From NCBI RefSeq assembly GCF_932526225.1, contig NC_064046.1:1984001-2048000 (forward strand): a DNA stretch of 64,000 nucleotides. The letters run 5' to 3'. Positions 48,518-60,673 of this stretch are shown piece by piece. The position numbers and the translations under genes are program-made. The stretch's first letter is position 1. Each line of letters opens with the position of its first letter. The notes beneath the pieces are model-generated. The model saw only the letters and a program-made list of their open reading frames with translations. It had not been told where the DNA came from and did no database searches. The stretch comes from Nematostella vectensis (lineage: Eukaryota; Cnidaria; Anthozoa; Actiniaria; Edwardsiidae).

Positions 48518-51500
48518 ATGGCTGACACGAGGCTATATGATTTGCTTGGAGTCCCACAAAATGCTTCCGACAATGACATTAAAAAGGTAGGAATCATACC
48601 AAAACTCCAACCAAACTTTAGAATGGTAACAACTTCATACACCTATCTTATTGTGGTGCCTATGTGACCAGGATTTCTTGTCTAAATTCAACGCAATTTC
48701 TTGTAGGCTTACAGGAAATTAGCGAAAGAACTACATCCCGACAAAAACCCGGATACCGGTGAAAAGGTATTATGCTTGTAATACTGCTTCTAATGCTGAT
48801 CTCTCCCTAGCTAACTCTCTACTGTTTTATGGTCTGCAGTTCAAAGATATCACTTTTGCTTATGAAATCCTTTCCGACCCCGAAAAGAGGGAATTGTATG
48901 ACCGATATGGAGAGAAGGGCCTACGCGAAGGTGCCGGCGGCGGAGGTGAGCTTTATTTTTCGATATAATAGCAACTAATTATGGCTCAAATTCTTAGACT
49001 GTCTGCAATATTTACCCATACAATTTAATCCAGATATCCCTATGTTATTTATGTGTATAAGTGAAATGATTCTTGCCATGTACTGAGCCGAATTACCCGT
49101 TACATAACTAATCTGTCAATGTCTGAGATCCCTGTGTTCTATTGTGCATTGAGCCGGCTTTGAATGAGTGATTTCGTCAGAGTAATTTATTCTCTTTTAT
49201 TGTAATAGTTAGACTGTTTGACGAATTATGTGTTAATAGTCTTTTTGTTTTCAGAGGGTGGGATTATTTTTCGAATTTAGAGCGAAAAAAGGAAAGGGTT
49301 TGTTTCAATTTGTTTTAATTTTCTTTCATTTGTTTGCAGCTGGTTTTGAAGATATTTTGTCACACATCTTTGGAGGGGGAAGTGGAGGATTTGGAGGAGG
49401 CCTTTTTGGAGGTACTTCACTTAAATTCATTTATTCATTCATGCCATTATAATGTGCAAAGAATAGTCATTTACCAAGAGTGCTAAATGGCAAGGCCGAA
49501 CTTACAATTTTCAAGCTCATTGCGATCATCATAAGATATATTCATCATAAATCTGAAATTATGTTCCTGCAATTATTGGACTTGAAAACAACTATAATCA
49601 GGAACATGTCATGACACCTGCCCTTCTCAGTCTTTGTTTTGCCATGGACACCTTTTTAAAATTTTCTATGGTAATGGCTATCGCTATTTCAGTGGGATTT
49701 TCAAGGAATGTTACCCTTAGAAATGACAATGAAAATCGTTTTTTTAATGACATGTAAAATGACCTCTAATGATCCTGGAATCATTGCTGATTTGTCTGGT
49801 GCAACCAGGTATGCCTTTCGGTGGTGGGATGGGTGGAAGATCAAGGAGAAGAAGAGGAGAAGACTTATTTCATCCTTTGAAGTAAGCACAAGCTGACTGT
49901 TAATGGTTCTGTTAGATAGACCTCTCTATATCTGATCAGATTGAATAACTTGACAGGGCTGGGAGTATATGGGGGTATGTTGCAAGTTTTTTGTGAGTTG
50001 TGGTTTACTCAACACTGTTTTGTTACAGAAGAGATTATAGATAGCAACACTGAATATCCAATACTTTAAAGTTTCTATGAAAAACAAAATGATATTGATA
50101 TTGGCAGATCGGCAGAACACTTACCATAAACAAGCCAAAAATTGTCCCAGCCATGACGTTCTTATCAACCAAGCGACCCCCCGTTAGCTTATTGCAAGTT
50201 CTTTTCAACAGGGTCACCCTTGCTGACTTGTATAATGGAAAGACCACCAAGCTGCAGCTTAGCAAAAATGTGATTTGCACAACGTGTAAAGGGTATGTAC
50301 AGTAACTACACCAATTAACCACCATTCTAAATACAAGCACGCCTAATTAAATATTAGTTCTATCATGCTAGTTCTATGAGGAAGAGGAAAAATTGCTATC
50401 ACAAAATCAACTGTTATCAAGAAAATCTTGGTGCATGCATTTACATTGAATATGCCTTATTGCTAATACATTGTTTTAACTAACTCACCTTATCTGCTTA
50501 TAGGGCAGGAGGCAAGCCAGGTGCAATGCGACCATGCGCGGGTTGCAAGGGCAGAGGAGTCAAGGTCACCATCAAACCAATCGGCCCAGGAATGGTGCAG
50601 CAGATGCAGTCTATGTGTCATGACTGTTCAGGAGAAGGTTTGTAACACACTTAAACAGCCTCTGTCAGCCACCATTTTGTCACTCCAGCAAAGTACCAAG
50701 TGCAAAAAGCATCCATTTCCATCGGCTGATTTGCAAAAGCCAATGAGATATTTCTGATTGGATTTGGTAAATAAAGTATCAAACTTTATTTTTAGATGGG
50801 TATTTTGAGATTTTAGTACATAACATGACTTAAAACAATAACCCAGGTGTCACTGCCAAGGGCACTTAAATAGAACTTGACAAGATGGTGCCCCCTGTTT
50901 TTATTAATCTTAATAAATCTCAATGATAAGAAATAGAAAGTATTTGTTGCTCATTGTCGCACCCCCTATCCATGTTGATTGCACACTCAACAATTTTTTA
51001 TTTTGAAACATTCCGGTTAGGATTGTCTGTATTCTAGAACACTTTTGACAATGTAAATCCAATCACCATTTTGTGACAAAGTTTGCTGCAAGCTAAGCAG
51101 TATTCACTATTGTTTCTTTTTTAACCATTGCACCCTTATCACATTCATATTTTTTTCATGAACTTTATGTCATATGTAGGTTTTATTATTAAACAAAAAA
51201 GAACATGCAGTTTACATTGGCAAGTTGGCATCGTCACTACCAACAATGTTGTAAAGATGTTTTCTCTTCCACAGGTGAAGTGATAAATCCCAAAGACAGA
51301 TGTAAAAAATGTCAAGGGAAGAAAGTGGTGAAAGAAAGCAAAATTTTAGAGGTAAAATAGGATATAAAGCATTGATTGGTTGTTTCGGAGGCTGAGCCTG
51401 TAAGGGACCTCGAGTCCTGTTCTCTGCCTCGTACGGCCGTCATCACCGTGAATGTAATAAATAAATAAATAAATAAATAAATAAATGTTACATTTTCAGG

Positions 51501-53594
51501 GTGATCATGAGTTAACAGATATTCAAGAAAGGTTTTAATATTGACAAAGTTAATGATCATATTGTCACAATAAAAATGCTGATGGTATTGATGATTATGG
51601 TATTATGACCAGATGATGGTGATGATAATGCAACATCTTTAGTATATATGTGTGATGGTTGTCACAATAATGGTAGTGACGGATGATGGTGACAATGAGG
51701 CAACATGTATGTGAGATAATAGTGATTATAATGGTATGATGACTAGATGACGATGGCAAGGAGAATATAAGACTAGCCATACCTAATGGTGGGGATGCCT
51801 TCAACACTTTTCAGGTCCATGTTGACAAAGGCATGAGCGATGGACAAAAAATTACATTTCGAGGAGAGGGTGACCAGGAGGTGAGAGACATAGAGTGCAA
51901 ACAGGCCCATAAACATAAGAGCTGGCAAGGACTAAAAAAAAGTTTGGCTAAATGAAATTTGTAGCTATCACTGTTAAAACTTCTTTTCCAGTAGCCGACT
52001 TGAAAAGTAACCAAACCTTCATTTGTGTGTGTTTACCATGCATCGTTCATCTAAACATTTTTTTATGTTATATAGCATTTATTGAAAAATATAAGCCTTG
52101 CTCTCTAATAAGGGCTTCGTTATATTTTGCCCTCAGGGGCAGTTGTAGGCATGTATAGTATACTTGAGTGCTTTACTTTTGAAATCTGTCTTGTGACTCC
52201 TCCATGACTTTGCCCATTAAATGTGATGTTATCCTCTCCTCAACAGCCAAACGTGGAACCTGGGGATGTCATTCTTGTCATTCAACAAAAAGACCATGAC
52301 TTGTTCTCACGACAAGGCATGGATCTCTTCATGACTAAGACAGTCACTTTAGCAGAGGCCTTGTGCGGCTTTCACATGGTTGTCAAGCACTTGGATGGCC
52401 GGGACCTCTTGATTCGTTACCATGCAGGCAATATTATTGAACCAGGTATGGTTTACATTGCCAGGAATGTTTTCGCTACTGTAACGTGGTATCCTTGTCT
52501 GAATCTGCTTCCTTGACTATTCTTATAAGTTCTCACCCCATGACAGCCACTAATGCATGTTTGTATGTTAAGAAAAAAAAACAAGTGTCTAACATTTAGT
52601 AAAAAAAATTCCTAAACTTTAGGGCGAAATAGGGTTCAAGCCTTAAGTACAATTCACACATCAAAAAAATAAATTATAGGCTGCAAAGCAGACATAACCA
52701 GGCTTAAAGTCTGTGAATCCGACTTAAGTGACACTGTTGTTTTGTTTTTGTTTTGATTGTTTGAAACTCCCATCATTTTGAAAAATATAACTTAGGACCT
52801 GGTAGGATAGATTGAATTTTAGCATGACCCAAACGGATTTAATTCACAAGCATAGGGTTTTCACAGCCTACAAAACCAAGCATCACGCAAAACGAATCAA
52901 CTGGCTTTAATTTCCTGAGTGGGCAGATGACTATATATACAGATGTGGAAGCCTTATCTTCTATGTAACCTTGTTCCAGATCTTCTATATTAATGTACCA
53001 TTCTAAATTTTAGGATGTATCCGCGGGATTGTTGGGGAAGGAATGCCTGCGTATAGACACCCATTCGACAAAGGCAACCTGTATATAAAATTTGACATTG
53101 AATTTCCACCAAATGGATTTCTTCCTGAAGAAAAGTTAAAGGTGAGAATTGACAATAAAGTAATTTTTAGATGCTCTTTACAAGTTTTGACTCTTAATTC
53201 TTTGTTATGATACTCTACAGTATCGTATATTGTCCCCCTCACTCTCTGTGTTTCATGGAACTAATCTGCTGCAAAAATATGGCACTCACTTTTTAATATA
53301 TCCAGATACTACAATTCTCATTGATATTTCTGATGATATTTGTTCTCACTCTCCTATGAAAGATTCTCTTCTTTGTACTTACAAGACCAATGCCTTTTTG
53401 TGTTCCAGCAACTTGAAACATTCCTACCCAAGCGACCGACCCCACCCAAAGTAAATGACGAAATGGAAGAAGTGGATATGGAGGATTTGGACCCTAACTA
53501 CTCTCCAGGCCAGGGTAGGAGAGAGGCATATGATGCCGACAGCGATGAGGAGGAGACAACGGGAGGGCCCAAGATGCAGTGCGCACATCAATAA
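48518..53594 (+). CDS. DNAJA2: DnaJ/Hsp40 subfamily A co-chaperone (DNAJA2 type), 12 exons
   Basis: Type I Hsp40 that delivers clients to Hsp70 and stimulates its ATPase. Exons: 48518-48586, 48707-48766, 48840-48945, 49340-49411, 49809-49881, 50212-50292, 50504-50637, 51275-51351, 51815-51880, 52247-52445, 53014-53141, 53409-53594; together 416 aa. The J domain (1-70) has HPD at 33-35, followed by a Gly/Phe-rich linker ([15 protein letters not shown]). The zinc domain (about 149-215) has four repeats beginning [27 protein letters not shown] and CKKCQGKKV. Two C-terminal substrate-binding domains follow, with [18 protein letters not shown] and [15 protein letters not shown]. The C-terminus is CAHQ, a CaaX farnesylation signal identical to that of vertebrate DNAJA2. 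ATG 48518 begins [12 protein letters not shown], the family's usual start. No frame breaks. Confidence 0.95.
51455..51485. repeat. (AAAT)n microsatellite in DNAJA2 intron 8
   Basis: Eight or so AAAT units follow a GC-rich stretch (51390-51445) that may be the tail of an old retroposon. Downstream, 51560-51760 holds degenerate ATGATGGTG repeats. Confidence 0.75.
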
Positions 53595-54246
53595 CGACAC
53601 CTTAATTTCCATTGGAGTTGGGCTCTAGTCAGTGAGAGAATATAACAAGTGGTATCAGCACCCCACAAAAGGACTTTACATTTGACATTTTCCATTCAAA
53701 GCTCTGAAGTGGTCTTGTTCCATTTGTGCCATTCTGAAGGAGAGGGATTCAACATGAAACATGAAAGAACTTAGTGGCCTTCATCAGATGACCATCAATT
53801 AAAATGCTAGATTACTTTCACAAACAAGGCATACTAAAGCTTACCTCATGGATTTTGTTATTTATGTAAGATACACAAAATAGCTGCTCTCTCAGTAAGT
53901 AGTAATACATACATTGTCTGAGATCTGGACAAAAATTACATAATTGATTTGAGCTGTATAGAAAAAACACCATATTATAGTGTGGCACCCTCTACCATGA
54001 CCACCAATACAACAAGAATCAGATAGTATGTATCTCAGGTCCTCATCTACTTCATAAATCTGTCAAGGCCACCATTCTAGCCTGTGTCCCACTGTATGTT
54101 TATATGTTGGTTCTAAGTTTTATTGCTGACAAGATGCCTCTTTTATTGCAACATTGTGTTTGTGCGAATAATTTTATTTGCTGATTTTATGTTTGTCATG
54201 TCACTTTTTTGCCTCTTATATTAACTAAACAGTGAATTTTAAACTG

Positions 54247-54252
54247 AATAAA
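54247..54252 (+). terminator. Polyadenylation signal of DNAJA2
   Basis: AATAAA lies about 650 nt after the stop codon in an AT-rich 3' UTR, and is the first canonical signal after the gene in a good context (CTGAATAAACTTG, T-rich downstream). Confidence 0.6.
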
Positions 54253-55733
54253 CTTGTAAATTATTGTCATTTGGTTTATATATAGGGCAGGGCTCATAAA
54301 TAGGGCAATGACCTGTATTATATATGTGTCATGGCATGTTCATTGGAGCAAGCTCTTTTTAGATGTGTGCCCAGAGACCTATCAGGGGGCCTTTGTCACG
54401 TAAACACCCCATTAGAAATAGCAATTGGTTGAATTTTATACCGTAAGAAATAACAAAATCGGAAAAATCCATCAACCTCCCCTGAGGTATGGCAGTTGAA
54501 ATTTTATACCCTAAATAATGTGACAATCACCCCCATCTACTTTTCTTTAGAGTTCCCCTCTCCCCTCCCGGGCTACAGACAAGCTGTAGAAAAACTGGAT
54601 GGTAGGCGTGATGTAGACAAGCTTATGCAATGACGCAGGGCTAACGCTCCAAATGTCAGTGCAACTACTCTGATTCACAGAGGCGTTCACCATACCTTTT
54701 TTCAACCTTTGTTGATTTTTACCTTATCTGTAGGTTAATTTCCTTTGGGTAGCATTGCCCCTAGCCAATACTCTTATATCTACTGTTAAAAGCAGGGGTT
54801 GAATTCTTGTTTGAATAAATTAGTTAGTGACCGGTTGGTTTTATAGTAATATTCAGTTTGATTAAAATGATATTTTACTTCCCACCCCCCCCCCCCCCCC
54901 CCCACTCGTGGTATCTCTCAGGTACATCTCCTGGAGGAGGCAAGTTAATGTACATCCAAGCAAAAATAAAACGAAATTTTAACATTAAAAGGACAGAAAA
55001 AAGGTGAGAAAAAACATGCATGTCACTATCACAGAAGTAAGGAAAGTATGATCGCAAATACACACAAATAAGGCCCTGTGGTAAAACTTCCAATACTTCA
55101 GCATTGTACCCCGATTTTGTACATGGCCTCCGGCTATGACTTTTTCAATACTCGCAGCATGGGTACCCTGTGGAAAGGAGTGGCTTTTAACCTCGCTGTG
55201 CATGTCGGGACCAATGCGACCTTGTGCGTGAAGAACGCCTTGCCGTACTTGAAACTCTTCTTCTTCGTTCTCTTAAAAAATTCCTCTATTATTTGGTGAA
55301 ATCTTAGCTTTACGCTCCTCCAAGGCTTGGGAAAAGTAGGCGATTAACCAAAAGCTGTATTTCAGGGTAAGATATTCGATAACCTAAAGATGTTATTGCA
55401 TATTTTGTGTTTTATTGTGGTTATTGTCTAAAAGTTGCGCGCGTTCTGCCATGCTGGTCTATGATCTTTTGCGTACATCTTCGTCTGTTTATTTGCTTTC
55501 TTGATAAGATTATCAGTAGTTCAACTGAACTAACACACTGCAGATAGCGTTATCGGTATCTAAGATGAGTTGTTGATGCCCTAGTTTAGGAATTACAACT
55601 CCATAATTGAAAGCTGCATATTTTTCGTATTTGTTTATCGTGTCATGTAAACTAAAATCAACACGGCGACGACATTCTCGCTGATAATTCCAAGTGTTTG
55701 GCTTCCCTGCTTATAAATTTCTTTCTGCTTTAG
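54253..55733. other. Intergenic and 5' region of the zinc-finger gene
   Basis: A poly-C run lies at about 54885-54903. No protein-like ORF is visible. Because a 3' splice site (TTTCTGCTTTAG) ends at 55733, two bases before the next start codon, an untranslated first exon of the zinc-finger gene should lie in the right part of this stretch, probably after 55100. Confidence 0.5.
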
Positions 55734-55735
55734 CG

Positions 55736-58700
55736 ATGAAGACCAGGCGTTCTGCCGCTAAGGGAGTCCAGGAAAGCAGAAAAGGCCAAGAAACAAATAC
55801 AACCACATGTGAGGAAAACGAGATTGTAGAGGCGGAGGAGTGTGTCGCTTCGGCCCTTGCTGCTCTACCGGAGTCAGTTGCTTCAAACTCAGATCTGGTA
55901 AAAGAAAATGGCGACCAGTCTCAGGTACATTCAAATGGAAATCATGAGAATTTAGAGGGAAATATCACAATCGAGACAATTGATAGTTCACAAGCTGCTA
56001 CTGCATCTACTGTTGATGGAAGAAGTATTGCATTGGAGGCGACAGCTCTCCCTGAAGGTGGTACCCTACTGCTAGACAACAAACAAAATGCTCCTGTGGA
56101 AGACCAGCAGACTGTGCAGTTCCATACCGTAGACATTCAGAATCAGTCACTAACACCCTTTACAACAGGTGAAAATTCTGCAACTCTACTGTATTTGCTG
56201 AATGCTTCCAGCTTCCCGCCAGGGACAGAAGCTGTCACATTGACAGTGGGCTCAAGTTCTGGTGGCTCTCTCCCCAGCACTATGCTCGTACCACAGTCTT
56301 ATTCTACCGTTACAACAACCTCCTCTACAACAACTGTTGGAAGCAGTGTCATAGAAAAAGCAATGGACCTTGCTGATTTAGATGAGGCAACCATTAGCTC
56401 CCGTCACCCTGCTACTAATGCCGCCTTGACGCTTGTGTCGCTAGGCTCTGTTACGAGTAATCTAATGCATGAGGTTGTTGTGGATGAGAGTGGTAACAGT
56501 AGTAGCTTTCTGAGTAGCACCCCTGTCGAAGGACCTTCTGTAACTGTTGACAGCATGGAGGTTGAACAGTCACCCCAAGGCAACACCAACCAGGAAAACA
56601 ACCAAGACACCCAGCAACAACAGAGTCAAGCCCCGACCCAGCAGCCTCAGGGAACTGTTACGCAAGTCTCATTCAGTAAGGTGGAAGTCTGTAGAGTGCG
56701 TGAAGTGATTACTCAGACTGGAGACGAGAAGGAGGAGGTGATCGTTGGGAGCATAAGAGAGGAGCAGAGATCTACAAAAATTGGCCAGCTCTCTATTAAA
56801 AAGAGTAATAGCAAAACACCAGCAGGTGAGTTTCTGTAGAGTATTATGCTCCTTTAGTTGGCTCCATGTTAATTGTTATTATAATATACATACATTGCAA
56901 AATTACTCTATACTGATTGGCTGAGAGAAGTGCAGTCTTCAGGTAATTCAGTGCAGAAAAAAGAGTAAATCAGTGCAATGTTACTGGATGCTGATTGGCT
57001 TACAAACAATTGAACAAGTTTATTTTCTCACCTACTATGTATAAATAATGACTTAATACTGTTTCAGATGATCGCACAAGAGATCATGAATGTCCAACAT
57101 GTGCAAAAAGATTTTTTACCAAGAATGATCTCAAGAGACACGGTTTTACCCATTCTACTGAAAGGCCGTATTCGTGTGAGGTAAGCTCAACTTCTTATTC
57201 GGTGTTGCTCAACCATGGAGTTGAACAAGGGGAGTTATTATTATTTGTTTGGGTCGATTCTAAGGATCATCATGAGGCTTGGACTTGCCTCTTACAAAAA
57301 GCCTGAGATGTTCATACTGTATTGCAATGGGACTTGTTTATAAATAAGTTGAAATACAGGAGTTGAACAAATGAAATTCAGATCCAGGATCTCTAACTAG
57401 AGAGGGCCAAAGCAAGGATCAGGATTTATTGTCCTTTCCTGAATTTAAATATACTCCAGCTTTTTTTTTTTAGCAAAATCTCTCAAAATGGAGAGTACCT
57501 CCACCTTCTGATCCCACCCTAGATGCGCCCACGCACGCTTTTACTCAGTGTACTGAATTGAAATATACTCCACACCCACAAGCACAATAAACAGGGCTTC
57601 TGGAATTACGCGCTTGTGCGGAAGCGCATAATTTCGCTTTTTCCGTGTAATCCGCATAATCCACAAATTTCCACGTAATCCCGCGTAATTTGGCTAAATT
57701 TTGAAAGACAAAACATTTAATTGCACAGCTGATGTGTTCTTTTAGGGGTCTTACCTCTATTTCTCGTAAAAAAGAGATATTCTTCGTAAGAGTGCGATAT
57801 TTTAAACTGAATTTCAAAAACAAATAAAATAACTAGGCATTCTTTGCTAAACGACGAAGGCCTAGGACTAATAATAAAATACCTTTTTTTAAAATTGGCT
57901 GGTGGCTAGGAGCCAATGAAAACTTGCCTAAGATATTTTCACACAAAAAATAACCTTTTCAAGTTATTTCGTGCTTTCCTTCAGTACAAAATGTAGTTTG
58001 GGCGTAACAGTTGATATTCCGTGTAATATAGCACGTAATTCAGTAAAAAATCCCACAAAATTGTATTGTAAAATCCCGCATAATTTAGCGCATAATGATT
58101 GATTTTCCGCGTGATTTAGCGCGTAATTTAGCAAAGAATCCCGCGTAATTTGGAGGTTTTTTTTCACGTAATTCCAGAAGCCCTGAATAAAGCCTCATCA
58201 TGGAATTGGCCTTAATGACACCAAATGATTGTGAGATATCTTTGTGTTTGTCAACAGGTGTGCCAGAAGGCATTCCGTACTACTAACGAGGTCAAGCTTC
58301 ACATGGCTATACATGTTTCAGGGACGCCCTACAAGTGTGAATATTGTGGCAAGGAGTTCAGAACCAAGGGATGCATCAAAGCACATATCAAGTACCACAT
58401 AGGTACCATTGTTCTTATGTCTTCTGACTCAGGGGGTGGAGGTCAGGGGAATTCGTTAAACCCTTTACTGGGAGGGTAGATGATCAATAGAATAGTACCA
58501 CTCCAAGCTTGGGAGGAAATGGTTAACTAAATAAGTAACAAATGTCCCAACAAATCAATTTGACAGACAGACTTTAGTAAGGAATGTTGCTACAAGCAAA
58601 TTCTTTTTAATTTGGAGTCACTTAAGGGTGAAAGTTTTGAACTCTGTGTACAAATCAAGGTTTTCATTTTTTTCATTTCTTTCCCAGGTGACAAACGGCA

Positions 58701-59726
58701 CAAGTGTTCAATCTGTGGCCATGCATTTGTGAAAAGTGCAGACCTGAAGCGCCACGTAGCTGCTCACAACAATGAAAAGAACTACAAGTGTCCAGAATGC
58801 GGATCAGCTTTCACCAGGCAGGACAACCTCAAGGCGCACATGATGCTCCATAGTCGACAGGGCGTGGTCTCCTGTGATAAGTGCCACAAGGAGTTTATAA
58901 ACCAAATCTACCTGAAAAGACACATGCATATACACAAAGAGGCAAAGAAGAAACCCTACGAGTAAGTAAACTATGGCCTTGTGTGTAACCAACCTTTTGT
59001 TGTATTTTTTTACCTGGTTTTCTCCATTTAATAGATGTACAGTAACCCAAAGAATGTTGTTCTAAGAGGTGCCACAACCCATCATGTTGACAAATATCTG
59101 CTATGTAATTTACCAATGTCTGCTGTCACATGTCATTTACTGTCGAATCCGTTGTATCGCGACGCCGCATTTTCAAAACATCGACTTGTTTTTGTCTTTT
59201 GGGATTTTCTGTTCCGCCAGTCAAATTATTCTAAGCCAATCAGATTTTTGCCATCTCTCGCCTATTGCAGTTGCCTGGCTTTCTGTCGCGACACTGTCTG
59301 GTTTTCGTCCAGAGGATAGTCAGGGAAGTGCACAAAGCGAGACTCTGATTGGCTCAGAGTGATTTTACTGATGGAACAGAAAACCAAAAGAAATCGTGCT
59401 TTGAAAGCGCAGGTTGTGATAAACGGATTTGAAAGTAAAAAAATAATAACGATTTAAAAACTTATAGAGCACACTCTCTTCAATGAAATACACATGCCAG
59501 GTTCACTTGTTTATTGACCACTTCAACTTTCAAAATCAGATGTCAGTGGTGCCCTAAGACCTACGAGAACCTGGAGGGCCTACGACGACACATCAAACAG
59601 CATGTTGGCGATGAGAAGTTTGTCTGTGAGCAGTGTGACAAGAAATTCATCACAGCAATCCAGTTGAAGCGGCATCTTTGGCTATCTCATGAAGAGGGTA
59701 GTCCATATAGGCGGTCTATACTCTGA
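55736..59726 (+). CDS. Eight-finger C2H2 zinc-finger protein, 5 coding exons
   Basis: Exons 55736-56825, 57068-57180, 58258-58402, 58688-58961 and 59540-59726 join in phase to 602 aa. The first 363 residues are one long exon: a basic start (MKTRRSAAKG), then an acidic Ser/Thr/Gln-rich low-complexity region of the kind found in transactivation domains. Eight C2H2 fingers follow, from C372: cores CPTCAKRFF, CEVCQKAF, CEYCGKEF, CSICGHAF, CPECGSAF, CDKCHKEF, CQWCPKTY and CEQCDKKF, several split by introns. It is a likely nuclear DNA-binding factor. Finger spacing is only partly TGEKP-like. FRTKG in finger 3 and the EVI segment before the fingers recall E4F1, but this is too weak to name it. After finger 8 the frame ends in 8 residues; a possible donor (GAAGAGG|GTAGTC) leaves a longer C-terminus open. 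Confidence 0.85.
57592..58185. mobile_element. hAT-like MITE in intron 2 of the zinc-finger gene
   Basis: Ends CAGGGCTTCTGGAATTACG and CGTAATTCCAGAAGCCCTG are exact inverse copies, flanked on both sides by AATAAA. Inside are many copies of GCGTAATTTAGC and GCATAATCC. CAGGG ends are typical of hAT elements. Short minus-strand frames through it are artefacts. Confidence 0.85.
59143..59434. mobile_element. About 290-bp foldback MITE in intron 4 of the zinc-finger gene
   Basis: The left arm TCGAATCCGTTGTATCGCGA with GGGATTTTCTGTTCC is inverted on the right as GGAACAGAAAACC with GTTGTGATAAACGGATTTGA. The arms are about 75 bp and imperfect. No ORF. Confidence 0.65.
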
Positions 59727-60673
59727 AGTCTGGTTTATATTCTGGTCAATACTTTGAGGGCCAGTCTATAATCCAAGGCCTGGTCTATACTCTGAAGCTA
59801 GGTTTATTAGCATACTCTAAGGCTCGCTCAGTATAAAGCAGTCAGTTGATGTTCTAAAGCCTTTGTTCAAGACATTCCCTTCTCTATAGCCATTCTGTAT
59901 CTATGGACAGTAAAAAAAAATCCCAACTGCACCTGGGAATGTATTGGAATAGCAGTAGACAGGAACTGCCCCTGCAGTTTAATTAGGGCCCCTATTTGTT
60001 GACTTTTTCTCAAAACAATAATGCTCTTTAACATCAAGGTCTGTATTCTAAAACACAACAACATAGCTGTTGCTGTTGAGAGGACAATCTTGATTTTCTC
60101 AATTTCGGGATTCTCAGTGGATAGCCTTTAGGGCATGTATACCTTAATAATTATTTCAGAAATGTGTCTTCATCATTGTGCAAATACTGTACAGAAGATT
60201 TAGCAAGGGCAGGAAGAACAGATTTATTAGGCTAAATTCTGATGATAAAATCAAAACCTGGTCAAGATAAATAGCATAACCTGAGCGGCCCCCCATCATG
60301 CATTGGGGGCCTGCTAGCTGAAACAAGCCTGACAAATAAAAAAAGGCAGAAGTCAGCCTAACAAATTCTGTTTATCTTGCGCTTAACAATGCCAGAAATT
60401 TGATGGTTTTGTTGGTTACTGGGAGTGTTGGTAACTGGGAATGTTACAAAAGAAAAAAAAAGGCAGTAAACCTTTCATGGATTTAGAAGTATAACCATTC
60501 TAGTAAGAAAGTGTAGGTTGTAAGAGGAAAAAAAAATTGTGTTATGTTTTTTCATTTGACTTTGAAACTATTTGATTTATTACATATTTCATCACATTTT
60601 CCAATCATAATACAATACACTATACTATCTATTAAAGAATAATTTAGTCTTGTCTTGCCCTTCAGAAACTTTG
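59727..60673. other. Convergent 3' ends of the zinc-finger gene and MVD
   Basis: About 950 bp between two tail-to-tail genes. From 59730 to 59830 there are short degenerate repeats (CTGGTCTATACTCTGAAGC type). A plus-strand AATAAA at 60335-60340 is a candidate polyA signal for the zinc-finger gene. Nothing else was recognised. Confidence 0.45.
60576..60581 (-). terminator. Candidate polyadenylation signal of MVD
   Basis: TTTATT on the plus strand (AATAAA on the minus strand) lies about 93 nt beyond the MVD stop codon, a normal 3' UTR distance. Confidence 0.5.

Noticed and set aside
53230-53454. A 74-codon frame before the last DNAJA2 exon
   Set aside because: It is in the wrong frame and lies mainly in the intron; the exon begins at 53409 by homology and a good acceptor.
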